DNA from: Metamycoplasma spumans ATCC 19526
Lineage (GTDB): Bacteria > Bacillota_I > Bacilli_A > Mycoplasmatales > Metamycoplasmataceae
Direction of reading: 5' to 3'
Assembly (NCBI GenBank): GCA_000620005.1
Contig: JHVF01000001.1
Location: 1 to 64,000 of the forward strand
DNA: 64,000 bases
Both the position numbers and the translations under genes were made by a program. Below the pieces are notes generated by a model. That model had not been told where the DNA came from and did not search any database. It saw only the letters and a program-made list of their open reading frames with translations. Shown piece after piece: positions 1-10,078 of the stretch; position 1 is the first letter of the stretch; each line of letters starts with the position of its first letter.

Positions 1-1
1 C

Positions 2-130
2 TTGATTAGAAATTTAGAAAAATTTAAATTAAATACTTCGGGTTTAAAAGAAGAAATGAACCACTTAAAATCAATGTTTAAAAACGCAATTAAAGAAGTA
101 GATAATAACCTATCTGAATATTTTAAGTAG
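2..130 (+). CDS. 3' end of an unidentified protein
   Basis: The open frame enters from the left edge and ends at TAG (128-130). The visible 42 residues are charged and probably helical, with hydrophobic residues spaced as in a coiled coil, ending in NLSEYFK. Too little is present to name a family. A hairpin with a T-run follows 43 bases later, so this is the end of a rightward transcript. Confidence 0.6.
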   Translation: MIRNLEKFKLNTSGLKEEMNHLKSMFKNAIKEVDNNLSEYFK

Positions 131-172
131 ATTTTAATTTTTATTTTAAGATATACAGATTTAAAAAAATAA

Positions 173-202
173 TAGCAAAGTATAACACTTTGCTAATTTT
201 TC
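173..202. terminator. bidirectional hairpin terminator
   Basis: A perfect 8-bp stem (TAGCAAAG / CTTTGCTA, loop of 7) is followed by a T-rich run on both strands. It can end the rightward partial gene and the leftward rpe operon. The rest of 131-352 is plain AT-rich spacer. Confidence 0.8.
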
Positions 203-352
203 CTGATTACTGGCTTAAATTTTTAGGTCTTAAAAAATAAATTTGATATCATAAGTTTAATAAACATTTTTAATCTATAAAAATGTTGCAATTTGATTAA
301 GAATTAACATTTAATATTTTAAAAAATATTACATTTATCAGTAAAAATTCAA

Positions 353-1003
353 TTATTTTGTCAATAAATCGTCAACTGTTTGTTTTGAAAAATTCTTGAC
401 CAAATAAGATCCGACAACAGCTAAATTAACACCAGCTTCAAAACAATGTTTAATATTTTCTTGTTTAACGCCACCGTCAATTTGTATAATTGCTGCGCTT
501 TTTTCTTCTTTAATAATATCTTCTAGTTCTTTAACCCTATCATAACTTATTTCCATAAATTTTTGACCGCCAAATCCCGGTTCAACGCTCATAATTAATG
601 AAAGTGATAAATCTTTAATAAATGGACGTAAAACTTCAACATTTGTTGAAGGTTTAATTGCTAAACCAATTTTCACATTATCTTTTTTGGCTTTAGCAAT
701 TAAAGATGTTAATTTTTCTATATCCATTGCTTCATAGTGAAATGTTAAAATATCGCCGATATTTTTATACATTTCATAATACAACTCAACATCTTCAACC
801 ATTAGATGTATATCCATAATGTGCTTAGGGCAATTTTCATAAACACTTTTAATTTCTTCAAAAGTTAGTGCTGAGTTAGGAACAAATTTATTATCCATTA
901 CGTCATAATGCACATTATTAACTCCCCACTCAGTTAATTGAGTAATGTAACTTATTAAATTATTTTTAGGAACATCCAATACTGATGGACTAATTTTTTT
1001 CAT
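353..1003 (-). CDS. rpe: ribulose-phosphate 3-epimerase
   Basis: Interconverts ribulose 5-phosphate and xylulose 5-phosphate in the cytosolic pentose phosphate pathway. The 216-residue protein is the normal family length and has the TIM-barrel hallmarks: SPSVLDV at the start, HYDVMDN near residue 33, DIHLMVED near 64, MSVEPGFGGQKF near 138 and IQIDGGVK near 173. A Shine-Dalgarno (AAGGAGAAG) lies just before the ATG, 9 bases after rsgA. It is the last gene of the leftward gmk-stp-pknB-rsgA-rpe operon, an order conserved in Firmicutes. Confidence 0.97.
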   Translation of the reverse strand: MKKISPSVLDVPKNNLISYITQLTEWGVNNVHYDVMDNKFVPNSALTFEEIKSVYENCPKHIMDIHLMVEDVELYYEMYKNIGDILTFHYEAMDIEKLTSLIAKAKKDNVKIGLAIKPSTNVEVLRPFIKDLSLSLIMSVEPGFGGQKFMEISYDRVKELEDIIKEEKSAAIIQIDGGVKQENIKHCFEAGVNLAVVGSYLVKNFSKQTVDDLLTK

Positions 1004-1012
1004 ACTTCTCCT

Positions 1013-1867
1013 TTAATACTTAATTGGTTCGTCGATTAATCTTTTTAAAAAACTAATGTAATTATTATATCTTTCTAATTTGATTATACCTTCAGAAACT
1101 TGTCTTTTTACTTCACAATCATTTTCTGATTCCATGTAATGCTTGCAACTTCTAAATTTGCAATTAACCGATGCTTCTCTAAAGGCTTTAAATGCTTTTG
1201 GTAATTCATCAACAGTTAGATCAAATTCTATCGATGAAAACCCTGGCGTATCAATTATTTCGCCACCATTAAAGTCAATCAAACTAACTTCCCTAGTCGT
1301 ATGCTTACCACGGTTTAAAGCCTTTGATATCGCTTGCGTTTCAAATTTGGTATTTGCTAAATAATTAATTAAAGTTGTCTTTCCGACTCCGGTTTGACCT
1401 ACAAAAAAACTTGTTTTATGCTTAAATAATTCCTTTAGTCCGTCAAAGCCTTGATTAGTTTCATAATTTATTTCAAAAACCTGATAGCCTTGTTCTTTAT
1501 AAAAATTGATTTTTGATTCACTAGTCAAATCTTTTTTAGTTAAAACAATAATTGGTGTTACATTTTTATTTTCAATAATAATTAAGAATTTATCAACTAA
1601 TAATGAACTAAACTCAGGTTCAACTAGTGACATAACCACAATTGCTTGATCAACGTTTGCAATTTTTGGTCTTATAAAAAAGTTTCTTCTTCCTAAAATT
1701 CTATGTATTAATTCACCTTTTTCAAACTCTACATTATCACCAACAATTGGCTTCATATCTAGTAAGCGCAATTTTCCCGAACCTCTTACGCGATAAATTT
1801 GATGATCTTTAAAAGATTTAACATCATAAAAACCAGCAACAGATTTTACAATTTTTCCCTCTTCCAT
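1013..1867 (-). CDS. rsgA: ribosome small subunit-dependent GTPase A
   Basis: Circularly permuted GTPase that checks late maturation of the 30S subunit. An N-terminal OB-fold region is followed by the permuted G domain, with the NKxD-like LTKKDL near 109-114 before the P-loop GQTGVGKT (157-164) and DTPGF near 206. The C-terminal zinc site is intact (C236, C241, H243, C251). Length is 284 residues, typical. The ATG lies two bases after the pknB stop, with GGAG inside the pknB end as ribosome binding site, so translation is probably coupled. Confidence 0.97.
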   Translation of the reverse strand: MEEGKIVKSVAGFYDVKSFKDHQIYRVRGSGKLRLLDMKPIVGDNVEFEKGELIHRILGRRNFFIRPKIANVDQAIVVMSLVEPEFSSLLVDKFLIIIENKNVTPIIVLTKKDLTSESKINFYKEQGYQVFEINYETNQGFDGLKELFKHKTSFFVGQTGVGKTTLINYLANTKFETQAISKALNRGKHTTREVSLIDFNGGEIIDTPGFSSIEFDLTVDELPKAFKAFREASVNCKFRSCKHYMESENDCEVKRQVSEGIIKLERYNNYISFLKRLIDEPIKY

Positions 1868-1869
1868 AA

Positions 1870-2901
1870 CTAAAACTTAATTACTCCTTTTAATAATAAT
1901 ATCAATAAAACAATCACAATTGCTATCAGTATTCCACCAATTGATAAAAATATTGTTAACATCTTTTTATGTCTAAATGTTGGCGTATCTTTTTTTATTG
2001 TCTTGTTATTTAAATTAATTTTTTTATCATTAGATCTTTTAGCTGATAAACACATTTCTAAATCTTCATAAATTTCTTTGACATTTTCGTATCTTTGATC
2101 TGGGTATTTAGCCGTACACTTAATTATGATATTTTCTAAAGCCTGTGGAATAACAATATTATTTTTTTCGTTTATCGGAGGTAAGTCATCATTAATATGC
2201 GCTAACATAACCTCATTTTGATCACTGCCATTAAATGGAACTCTACCAGTAAACATTTCATACATCATAATCCCTAAAGAATATATATCACTTTTTATTG
2301 AAGCATTTGATTTTCTACTCAATATCTCGGGTGCTAAATATTGAATTGAACCTACTGCTTTATTTTCAGCAGTAACACGATTACTATTTTCAGATAAAGA
2401 TATTCCAAAATCAATTAACTTAACAACATTGGTCCCGTTTTCTATTAATATATTGCTTGGTTTTAAATCACGGTGAATAATATTTTTATCATGTATCTTC
2501 TCTAATGCCATACAAATTTCTTTTGAATAATTAACAGTGGATTGAACATCAATTTTACTTTGTTTTGCAATAATTGACTTAAGTGATTGTCCATCAATTA
2601 ATTCCATTGCATAATAACATTCATTATTGCTAATATAAGAACCTAGAATTCTAACAATATTAGGCGAATTAATAACTTTTAAAATATTTATCTCGTTTTT
2701 AAAACGTTCTTGGTCAATTCTTTTTCTATCTAAATCATCGCCTAAATTCAATATTTTTATCGCATAACGTTTATTATTCTTCTTAAAAATTCCCGAATAT
2801 ATAAAGCCGTAACCACCGCTACCAATTTTTTCAAAAGATTCAAAATTCTTATTAAGATTTTCAAACTTACTTAACTCTTTAAATTCATTTTTACTATTCA
2901 T
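1870..2901 (-). CDS. pknB: membrane-anchored Ser/Thr protein kinase (PknB/PrkC type)
   Basis: Eukaryotic-type kinase with all key parts: glycine loop GSGGYGFIYSG (27-37), ATP-anchoring K49, catalytic HRDLKPSN (D145), DFG (D164) and the SIQYLAPE activation segment. One membrane segment lies at about 314-337 and is followed by only six residues. The extracellular PASTA repeats that sense cell-wall fragments in walled Firmicutes are absent, as expected without peptidoglycan. It starts right after the stop of its cognate phosphatase gene, so the two are probably co-translated and antagonistic. Confidence 0.96.
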   Translation of the reverse strand: MNSKNEFKELSKFENLNKNFESFEKIGSGGYGFIYSGIFKKNNKRYAIKILNLGDDLDRKRIDQERFKNEINILKVINSPNIVRILGSYISNNECYYAMELIDGQSLKSIIAKQSKIDVQSTVNYSKEICMALEKIHDKNIIHRDLKPSNILIENGTNVVKLIDFGISLSENSNRVTAENKAVGSIQYLAPEILSRKSNASIKSDIYSLGIMMYEMFTGRVPFNGSDQNEVMLAHINDDLPPINEKNNIVIPQALENIIIKCTAKYPDQRYENVKEIYEDLEMCLSAKRSNDKKINLNNKTIKKDTPTFRHKKMLTIFLSIGGILIAIVIVLLILLLKGVIKF

Positions 2902-3645
2902 CTATAACTCCAAAATAACAACACTTAAATTATCTTTACTTTCATTTTCAATGGCCTTATTTATTAAATTTGAAGCCTTCTCTTCTAAATTATTATCGCT
3001 ATTTAAAATACTTATAAATTCTTCGCTATCAACATTATCATGTAAACCATCAGATGTTAAAATCACATATTTTAACAAACCTGAAGGTTCAATACAAAAT
3101 GAATCTCACTGCATAATTTTTTTAGGGCCCAAACAGCTTACTAATTTATTGGCATCCGGGTGTAATCTAGCTTCTTCTTCATTTCATTTTTTTTCATTTA
3201 CCAAATAGTTAAAAAAGTTTTGATCTCTAGTAATTTGAATTAACTTTTTGTCATACACATATGTTCGTGAATCACCAACATTAAATACATACATCTTTTT
3301 AGTTATATTAAAAACGAGAACAGCAGTTAATGTTGTTCCCATATCTATAAATATATTATTTTTTCTTGCATAATTAATTAATACTTCTTTTACGAAGTTT
3401 AATGTTTTATTAAATCATTTACTAATTTTCAAACTATCATTAGCTTGCATATCGATATCAAAATTTAACTCGAAACTTTTTTTAAAATTTTCACATGTTA
3501 ATTTTGAACATAAAGAACCACCAAAATGTCCGCCCATGCCGTCACATAGAATAGCAAAAGTTCAATCGCCTTTACTAATAAAGCTGGCGTAATCTTGATT
3601 TTCTGGTCTAAAATTCCCTTTTTCGCTTTTTATGCAAACTTCCAT
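2902..3645 (-). CDS. stp: PP2C-family Ser/Thr phosphatase
   Basis: Metal-dependent (PPM) phosphatase, expected to reverse phosphorylation by the adjacent kinase. The frame is open for 247 residues when TGA is tryptophan. Motifs are NFRPENQDY near residue 11, CDGMGGHFGG near 34, DMGTTL near 85, VGDSRTYV near 107, LTSDGLHD and the final ESKDNLSVV. The TAG stop directly abuts the kinase ATG. The start ATG follows an AAGGAA sequence inside the end of gmk. Confidence 0.95.
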
Positions 3646-3654
3646 AATTGTTAA

Positions 3655-4278
3655 TTAAGCCTTTCTTCCTTCTGAAACTTCTTCTTCAGCATTTAGAATA
3701 TCGCTAAATTCTTTTTTAATGATTTCCTTGATTTCGTTTGCAGTTTGCTCGATATCATTATTAATTACTACATATTGAAATAATGTTGAGCAACCTATTT
3801 CTTCGTGAGCTTTATTCAATCTTTTATTAATTAATTCATCACTTTCTGTATTTCTTCCGCCAATACGTTTTTCCAACTCTTTAAATGAAGGTGGCATTAG
3901 AAAAATTGAACAAATTTCGTCTTGTTTGCCTTCTTTTTTATAGTAGTCAATAATTTGTTTTGCTCCGTTTGTTTCAATTTCTAAAAATGGAATTTTACTT
4001 TGTTCACAAATTCTTGTAATTTCTGAATAAAGAGTTCCATAGTAATTATCAAAATGCATTGAATATTCGATTAAACGATTGTCAGCTAAACAAGCGTCGA
4101 ATGTTTCTTTAGAAACAAAATAATAATGAACTCCGTCTACTTCGCCCTCTCTAGCTTTTCGTGTTGTCATTGAAACTGACAATTTCAATTTTAATGATTT
4201 GTCTTCAAATAGAAGCTTTTCAACTGTTCCTTTTCCAACTCCGCTTGGACCGGCAAAGATAATTAATTTCTTGTTCAT
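3655..4278 (-). CDS. gmk: guanylate kinase
   Basis: Phosphorylates GMP/dGMP to GDP/dGDP. P-loop GPSGVGKGTV is at 10-19, followed by SMTTRKAREGEVDGVHY, the GMP-binding segment. I place the start at 4278 (MNKKLIIFAG), not at an upstream in-frame ATG at 4290, because the upstream codons ATG GGA GGA are themselves the Shine-Dalgarno GGAGG. The result is 207 residues, the normal size. First gene of the operon with the phosphatase and kinase. Confidence 0.95.
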   Translation of the reverse strand: MNKKLIIFAGPSGVGKGTVEKLLFEDKSLKLKLSVSMTTRKAREGEVDGVHYYFVSKETFDACLADNRLIEYSMHFDNYYGTLYSEITRICEQSKIPFLEIETNGAKQIIDYYKKEGKQDEICSIFLMPPSFKELEKRIGGRNTESDELINKRLNKAHEEIGCSTLFQYVVINNDIEQTANEIKEIIKKEFSDILNAEEEVSEGRKA

Positions 4279-4308
4279 ATATCCTCCCATATTGTTTTGT
4301 ATGATTAA

Positions 4309-4857
4309 TTAAAAATTGTTTTGTAGATAGTAGATGTAAATTTTACCATATTTTTTTACTTTTGTTATCCGATAATCTTGATAGTCGTATTTTAAATCTG
4401 ATCAATCACTTTCAACGATAATTAATCCGTCACTTTTGATGATTTTGCGTTCGATTATTTTGTTAAGGCATTCCAACAAAAGTTCTTTATCTTTAAAAGG
4501 TGGATCAAGATAAATATAGTCATAAAATTCAGAAGGCGCTTTATTCAAAAAGCTCAAAGCGTCAGTATTAAAAACATCTAAATTTTTTTCGCCAAGACTT
4601 GCTTTGTTTTTTAAAATAACATTGAAAGCTTCACGATTTTTTTCAATACATGTCGCATGTTTTGCTCCACGTGACAAAGCCTCTAAACAAAACGAACCAC
4701 TTCCTGAAAAAAGATCTAAAAATTCTTTTCCCTCAATATTAAATTGAATTGATGAAAAAATCGCTTCTCTAGCCCTATCAATAGTCGGTCTGGTAATTGA
4801 TTTATTTGGTTGTTCAAGCAATCTTGAACGATATTTTCCTGCTATTATTCTCAACAT
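4309..4857 (-). CDS. rsmD: 16S rRNA (guanine966-N2)-methyltransferase
   Basis: SAM-dependent methyltransferase of the RsmD family that modifies 16S rRNA. It has the family start MLRIIAGKYRSR, the SAM motif LDLFSGSGSFCLEALSRGA and the catalytic YLDPPF. TGA-encoded tryptophan (ESDWSD) extends the frame to a TAA, giving 182 residues. An upstream in-frame ATG at 4896 exists, but residues before MLRIIAGKY match nothing in the family, and a TATAAT box ends 9 bases before the chosen ATG, which suggests a leaderless start. Confidence 0.93.
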
Positions 4858-4866
4858 ATTAATACA

Positions 4867-4872
4867 ATTATA
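4867..4872 (-). promoter_or_regulatory. -10 box of rsmD, leaderless type
   Basis: TATAAT on the minus strand lies 9 bases upstream of the rsmD ATG with no Shine-Dalgarno between. Transcription would start at or within a few bases of the start codon. Confidence 0.5.
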
Positions 4873-4932
4873 GATGTTATAATTCAATAAAAACAAAATA
4901 TAATATAATTTTCTTTAAAAAGGAGTTAAATT

Positions 4933-6975
4933 ATGAATAAATATCCAAAGAATAACAAAACACCTAAAAGAAGTTTTCCAGTATGGGCAATAATTTTAAT
5001 TGTCTTAACTTCTTTTACGTTCATTGGAATTTTGTTTATTCTCGGTTTTTTTGCTCTTAAGAATACATTAGTAATAAATGAAACAAATCCATTCCCAATT
5101 GTTAAAAATTTAGATAAAGACGCTTTAAAAACTAATGAAAAAGTTATATATGACGAAAAAAATAAATTTGAAACTATTAACCCAAATTATGCATATGGAA
5201 ATTTAACTATTACTGAATACCCATTTCATATTGACGAAAAAAATAAAAAAGATTATTTCTTAGGTGAACATGGTCATGAAATTTTGAACAATATGTTTAA
5301 ACTAAGAGCTAATTTCGGACCTGAAATAAACGCTTTAAGAAAAGTTTATATTAATAAATCTTTTCCGGAAAAATCTATCTGAGACGGTGTAAATGGTTTA
5401 TATCTGCCAACTTCCTCAGTTATTTATATCAACATTTCAAACATTTTAAAAACATATGGATACAAGGTTTATGATTTAACATTAGAACAAAGAGTTGAAC
5501 TGATACTTTCGGTTTTAATTCATGAATATTCACACCACATTGATAATGTTTATAACCAAGCAGTCAAACCAAGTGACCCATATGCTAACAATAACTACAT
5601 TGATAAAAGACGTAATAATGAACAAATTTCGGTTAATAAAAAATTTACCGATAATTTTATAGAAGCCTTAAACTATAAAATACCAAATAAATATATTGAA
5701 ACAACTCAAAGAATTCCAAATACCAATAAACTAGAAACCGTATCTACTCCTTTGGTTAGAGATAATAATGATATTCGTTTAAATAGAGGATTATTCACTG
5801 AACCCAACGCTATATTTTCTAAATTCTCAAGCTATGACTTATTCAAAATTGCCAATGTGCCACTGAATAAAGAAGAAGAAAAGTTATATTCTTTAATTGA
5901 TAAAAATAACTTCTATTTCAACAACTCATCAGATAACCTTATTCGTTTTTCAGATCCTGTTAAATTAAAAGACATTAAATATAGCTATTCACTTGCAGAA
6001 CTTTTCCCTAGAGAACTTTTAAAAATGTCATACACGTCAAATCCAAATTTATATTATTACAATACTGATATGTTTGATAATTATTTATACTTCTTTAATC
6101 CTGAAAATCGCAAGCCTTATTTAACTGCTATTGGAGATGATATTATTAAAATGGTTGCTCCAAGGGCTTTTAAAAACAATATTAAAATTTATTCATCTAA
6201 TTGAGTTTTTGATTCTGAACTAAAATCTTTTTATAGTGAAAACAATAAATACACATTTTATAAAATCAAAAGAAATAGAGCTCTTGCACAATTGTTTTCA
6301 GCTTATGTTGATTTGATGGGATACAGACAAGCTATAAGCTACATTGGAAATAACAATTGAAATCTAAATGATGATCTTGAATACTCACCAGATAAAGACA
6401 ATGTAAATCTAGCTGGATATTTAAAATTTAAGCGCGAAGATCTTAATGAGAAAAATGTTTTAAAATATAAGGTATCAATGTTAATAGGAACAAATGATGA
6501 TCCTAAGAAAAATACAAAAGTTTCGCTAAATCAAACTGGTTACAATTACATTGCTAAAAGTTTTTGAAACCAACCTTATGTAAATTTAAATGGAGTTAGA
6601 GGTACATACAGTGAAAAAGATTTATATTCACTTAATAGTGAAGAAAATTATGAATATGTTGCTTACTACTCTGATTCGGTTGCAATTAAAAAACTTGATT
6701 CACTAACAAATAATGAAAAATTAAACATCAATCTTTGAATTGACAGAAACAAAAATAATGAAATTGAGGCAGACGAAGTTGAAAGTATACTAAATAACTC
6801 TTCAATCGTCTCTTCTGAGCAAAACGATTATTATAATGTCGAAAAGCATAATAAAAGAACGATAACAAATTACAGAAATTATTTCTACTATGCTTCATGA
6901 ACGATGCCTCAAAGAGTTATCTCGATTAAAAAAGATGAGAATAATAATCAATATTTTGAATTCAAATATTACTAA
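4933..6975 (+). CDS. membrane-anchored zinc metalloprotease (MYPU_1760-like)
   Basis: 680-residue protein with one N-terminal membrane anchor (about 16-42) and a long extracellular part, read through several TGA tryptophan codons. The zinc-peptidase motif LIHEYSHHID has H197, E198 and H201. This layout resembles the mycoplasma family annotated as MYPU_1760 family metalloprotease (from memory, not searched). Near the C-terminus, DRNKNNEIEADE (604-615) fits an EF-hand calcium loop with acidic or Asn residues at loop positions 1, 3, 5, 9 and 12. An AAGGAG site precedes the ATG. A single-gene unit with its own terminator. Substrate unknown. Confidence 0.8.
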
Positions 6976-6978
6976 TAA

Positions 6979-7002
6979 AACCGGCTAATTGGCTGGTTTT
7001 TT
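6979..7002 (+). terminator. terminator of the metalloprotease gene
   Basis: Hairpin AACCGGCT / GGCTGGTT (two wobble pairs, AATT loop) followed by T6, four bases after the stop codon. Confidence 0.8.
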
Positions 7003-7008
7003 ATAAAT

Positions 7009-7038
7009 TAAAAACACACTTTTTTTATTAAGTGTGTT
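7009..7038 (-). terminator. terminator of uvrB
   Basis: An 8-bp stem AACACACT / AGTGTGTT is followed on the minus strand by a T-rich tail, about 65 bases past the uvrB stop. Confidence 0.7.
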
Positions 7039-7102
7039 CAATATTTTTTATAAAACATCATTAAGATTTTTCAATAGCTTCTTTTAATTTTTAATAAATT
7101 CT

Positions 7103-9070
7103 TTAATCAAGTTCAACTCCTAATTCTATTAAATAATCTCTAATTTCAATAGCTTCTTCAAACTTTTTGTTTTTAGCTAGTTCTTTCATTTTTCTAACCA
7201 TGTTTTCAATAAATTTCTTATTATGAATCATTCTTGAACGTTCTTTTTCAATTGTCAATTCATCATATAACAGACTGCCCTGAATAGGTGGGGCTATTGG
7301 CTTAATAATTGTCTTGGGAATAATATTATTTGCTAAATTATAAGCCTGTTGAATTTCACGTTTCTTTTTATTATCATCAATGGTACTTTGCATGCTCGAT
7401 GAAATTTCATCAGCATAAAAAATTACTTTTCCGTGGTCATTTCTAGCTGCTCTACCAACTATCTGAATAAGACTACGTTCATCACGCATCAAACCAGCGC
7501 TATCAGCATTTAAAACGCAAATTAAACTAACTTCAGGTAAGTCAATCCCTTCACGCAGTAAATTAATGCCAATAACAACATCAAATTTACCCATTCTAAG
7601 GCCTTTTAAAATCTCGTTTCGTTCAAATATTTTAAAACGGTCATGAATATAAGCAGATTTAATTTTATGTTCTTGTAAATATAACGAAAGTTCTTCTGCA
7701 TTTTTTTTAGTTGTTGTTAATATTAAAGTACGTTCATTTTTCTTAATTTGTTCTTTAAGATTATCATAAATATCTTGGATTTGACCCTCTTTAGGTCTTA
7801 TTTCAATTATAGGATCTAATAAGCCTGTTGGTCTAATATATTGAGTTGTCACTTCGCCTTCAGTTTTTTCAAGCTCATAATCGCCAGGAGTTGCAGACAT
7901 ATAAATTCTAGGAAACTTAAATGATTCATATTCATCAAACATTAAGGGGCGATTATCTAAGGCTGATGGCAATCTAAACCCAAAATCAACTAAAGTTACT
8001 TTTCTAGAACGGTCTCCGTTATACATACCGTTAAGTTGCGGAATCATTAAATGACTTTCATCCACATAAATAACCGCATCTTCTGGTAAATAATCAAACA
8101 ATGTATAAGGACGGTCTCCTTCATCGCGACCATCTACATATCTAGCATAATTTTCCATTCCATTGACATAACCAAATTCTAAAATTGAATCAATATCATT
8201 TAAAGTTCTATCCTTAATTCTTTGCGCTTCTAAATATTTTTCTTTATTTTTAAAAAATTCTATACGATCCTCTAACTCAACTTTAATCGCCTCGCACATT
8301 TTCTCAACATTATTAGAATTAACTGTATATGTTGTCGCCGGAAATATTGTTAATGATTTTTTAACTTCAACTAAATCTTTTGTTAATGGATCAATATAAG
8401 TTATTCTTTCAATTTTATCGCCAAATAACTCAATTCTTATATTGTACTCTAAATTATACCCAGGACAAACTTCAATAATATCGCCTTTATTATAAAACTG
8501 ACCTCTTGATAAATCGGTTTTAACATTTTCATAACCCATTTTAATTAATTTTATTTTTATATCTCTTAAACTAATTTTTAACCCTATCTCAATTGGAAAA
8601 AAATTTTTACGATATTCCTCTGGATTAAATTCACCATATATTGAAGCAACTGATGCAACGACAATTGTGTCATGTCTTATTGACAATGCATTAATTGCCG
8701 ACATTCTCATTGCCTGTAATTCTTTATTATTTTTACTTGTTTTTTCAATATATAAATCAGATTTAGGTATGTAAGCCTCAGGTTTATAATAATCAAAATA
8801 AGACACAAAATATTCAACTCTGTTGTTTGGGAACAGTTCTTTTAATTCGCTATAAAGTTGGCTCGCAAGTGTTTTATTGTGGCAAACAACTAATGCGGGT
8901 CTGTTAACCTCGTTAATTACATTTGCAATTGTAAATGTTTTACCAGACCCAGTAACGCCTAATAAAACTTGATGTGGTTTATTACTATTTATTCCTTCAA
9001 CCAATTCTTTAATTGCCTTAGGTTGATCTCCAGAAGGTTTATATTTAGATATTAATTCAAATTTTTCCAT
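7103..9070 (-). CDS. uvrB: excinuclease ABC subunit B
   Basis: Damage-verifying helicase-like subunit of UvrABC nucleotide excision repair. Walker A GVTGSGKT (38-45), the DNA-inserting beta-hairpin region YFVSYFDYYKPEAY, DESHL box, motif VI region QIVGRAARN, and a C-terminal UVR domain (from about residue 620) that binds UvrC. Length is 655 residues, full size. A TAAAAT box ends 6 bases before the ATG and no ribosome binding site is seen, another leaderless candidate. Divergent from the LRR lipoprotein. Confidence 0.98.
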   Translation of the reverse strand: MEKFELISKYKPSGDQPKAIKELVEGINSNKPHQVLLGVTGSGKTFTIANVINEVNRPALVVCHNKTLASQLYSELKELFPNNRVEYFVSYFDYYKPEAYIPKSDLYIEKTSKNNKELQAMRMSAINALSIRHDTIVVASVASIYGEFNPEEYRKNFFPIEIGLKISLRDIKIKLIKMGYENVKTDLSRGQFYNKGDIIEVCPGYNLEYNIRIELFGDKIERITYIDPLTKDLVEVKKSLTIFPATTYTVNSNNVEKMCEAIKVELEDRIEFFKNKEKYLEAQRIKDRTLNDIDSILEFGYVNGMENYARYVDGRDEGDRPYTLFDYLPEDAVIYVDESHLMIPQLNGMYNGDRSRKVTLVDFGFRLPSALDNRPLMFDEYESFKFPRIYMSATPGDYELEKTEGEVTTQYIRPTGLLDPIIEIRPKEGQIQDIYDNLKEQIKKNERTLILTTTKKNAEELSLYLQEHKIKSAYIHDRFKIFERNEILKGLRMGKFDVVIGINLLREGIDLPEVSLICVLNADSAGLMRDERSLIQIVGRAARNDHGKVIFYADEISSSMQSTIDDNKKKREIQQAYNLANNIIPKTIIKPIAPPIQGSLLYDELTIEKERSRMIHNKKFIENMVRKMKELAKNKKFEEAIEIRDYLIELGVELD

Positions 9071-9166
9071 ATTGAAATTTTACAATATTTTACATTTTTA
9101 AATATCTTATGACTTAAAAGCTGTCCTTTATTTTAACTTTAGTAATATTATGATAAAATAATAAAC

Positions 9167-10033
9167 ATGAAAAAAAGCAAAGTATTATTTTTAAGTAGTT
9201 TAGCAATTTTAACACCTTCAATTACTGGTATTGTTGCCATCTCTTGTGGTGGAGAAAAAGCTAACCAATTCGCAGACCAATTTGTAAACGGTTCAAATGC
9301 AACAAAATATTGATCAGAACAAACCAAAACACTTGACTTATCTAAAGCTGACATAAAAGAAATTCCAGATGGTGCATTTTCTTTTAAAGCATTATCAAAT
9401 TTTGCAATAATTCGTTCTGGAAGCAATGTTACAATAGGAAATATTGCAAGCGGTTTGGTTGATTGAGAATTAAGCAAGTCAAACACAAAAATTGGCGTTA
9501 ACGGATTTAACATTGAAAAACTTATTTTACCAGCAAATCTAGAAAAAATCGGAGCTGGCGCATTTAGTGGGTTAGGCAAAATAAAAACTGTTGTATTTGG
9601 AGATAAATTAACAACTATTGGCGATGAAGCATTTAGCCAAAACGCTATTGAAAAATTAGAATTGCCAGTTTCAGTTAGTTACATTGGAAAAAGAGCATTT
9701 TCACAAAATGCTATTGCATCATTAAATTTAAACGCCGCAACAAAAGTTACAATATTAAACGAAGGTGTATTCTCACAAAACAAGCTAACAGAAATTGATT
9801 TAAGCAATATTATTAGAGTTGAAAGTGGCGCTTTAGCCCAAAACAGTTTAACTAATGTTACAATTTCACAAGCAACAATTTTCTTCTCGCCTCAAACATT
9901 TGACTATATTGGCGCAAATGACAACTCAGCAAAAGTTGCAATCACAGTTCAAAATAACGACGGAATTTTAAACGCATTAAAATCTGCAAAAGAATCAAAT
10001 CCTAAACTTCTTTACACTTTAACAAATTCTTAA
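9167..10033 (+). CDS. BspA-like leucine-rich repeat lipoprotein
   Basis: 288 residues. A lysine-start signal peptide ends in a lipobox (GIVAISC, lipid-modified C27), so it is anchored on the outer membrane face. From about residue 60 come repeats of the LRR_5 (Treponema/BspA) type: ALPANLEKIGAGAFSG-like, TIGDEAFSQNAIEKLELP, YIGKRAFSQNAIASLNL and EGVFSQNKLTEIDLS. Such proteins usually bind host or matrix proteins in bacteria that carry them; the ligand here is unknown. TAAAAT lies 7 bases before the ATG with no Shine-Dalgarno. It ends at a hairpin shared with vapD. Confidence 0.85.
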
Positions 10034-10046
10034 TAATATATAAATT

Positions 10047-10069
10047 AAAACGCGGGTGTCCCGCGTTTT
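10047..10069. terminator. bidirectional terminator between LRR lipoprotein and vapD
   Basis: Perfect 10-bp stem AAAACGCGGG / CCCGCGTTTT with a 3-base loop. The GC-rich core and T/A flanks serve both convergent genes. Confidence 0.9.
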
Positions 10070-10078
10070 CATATACTT

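Noticed and set aside
9148-9579. 143-residue frame on the minus strand
   Set aside because: It lies opposite the LRR lipoprotein, whose signal peptide, lipobox and repeats are clear. The minus frame is a shadow of that gene.
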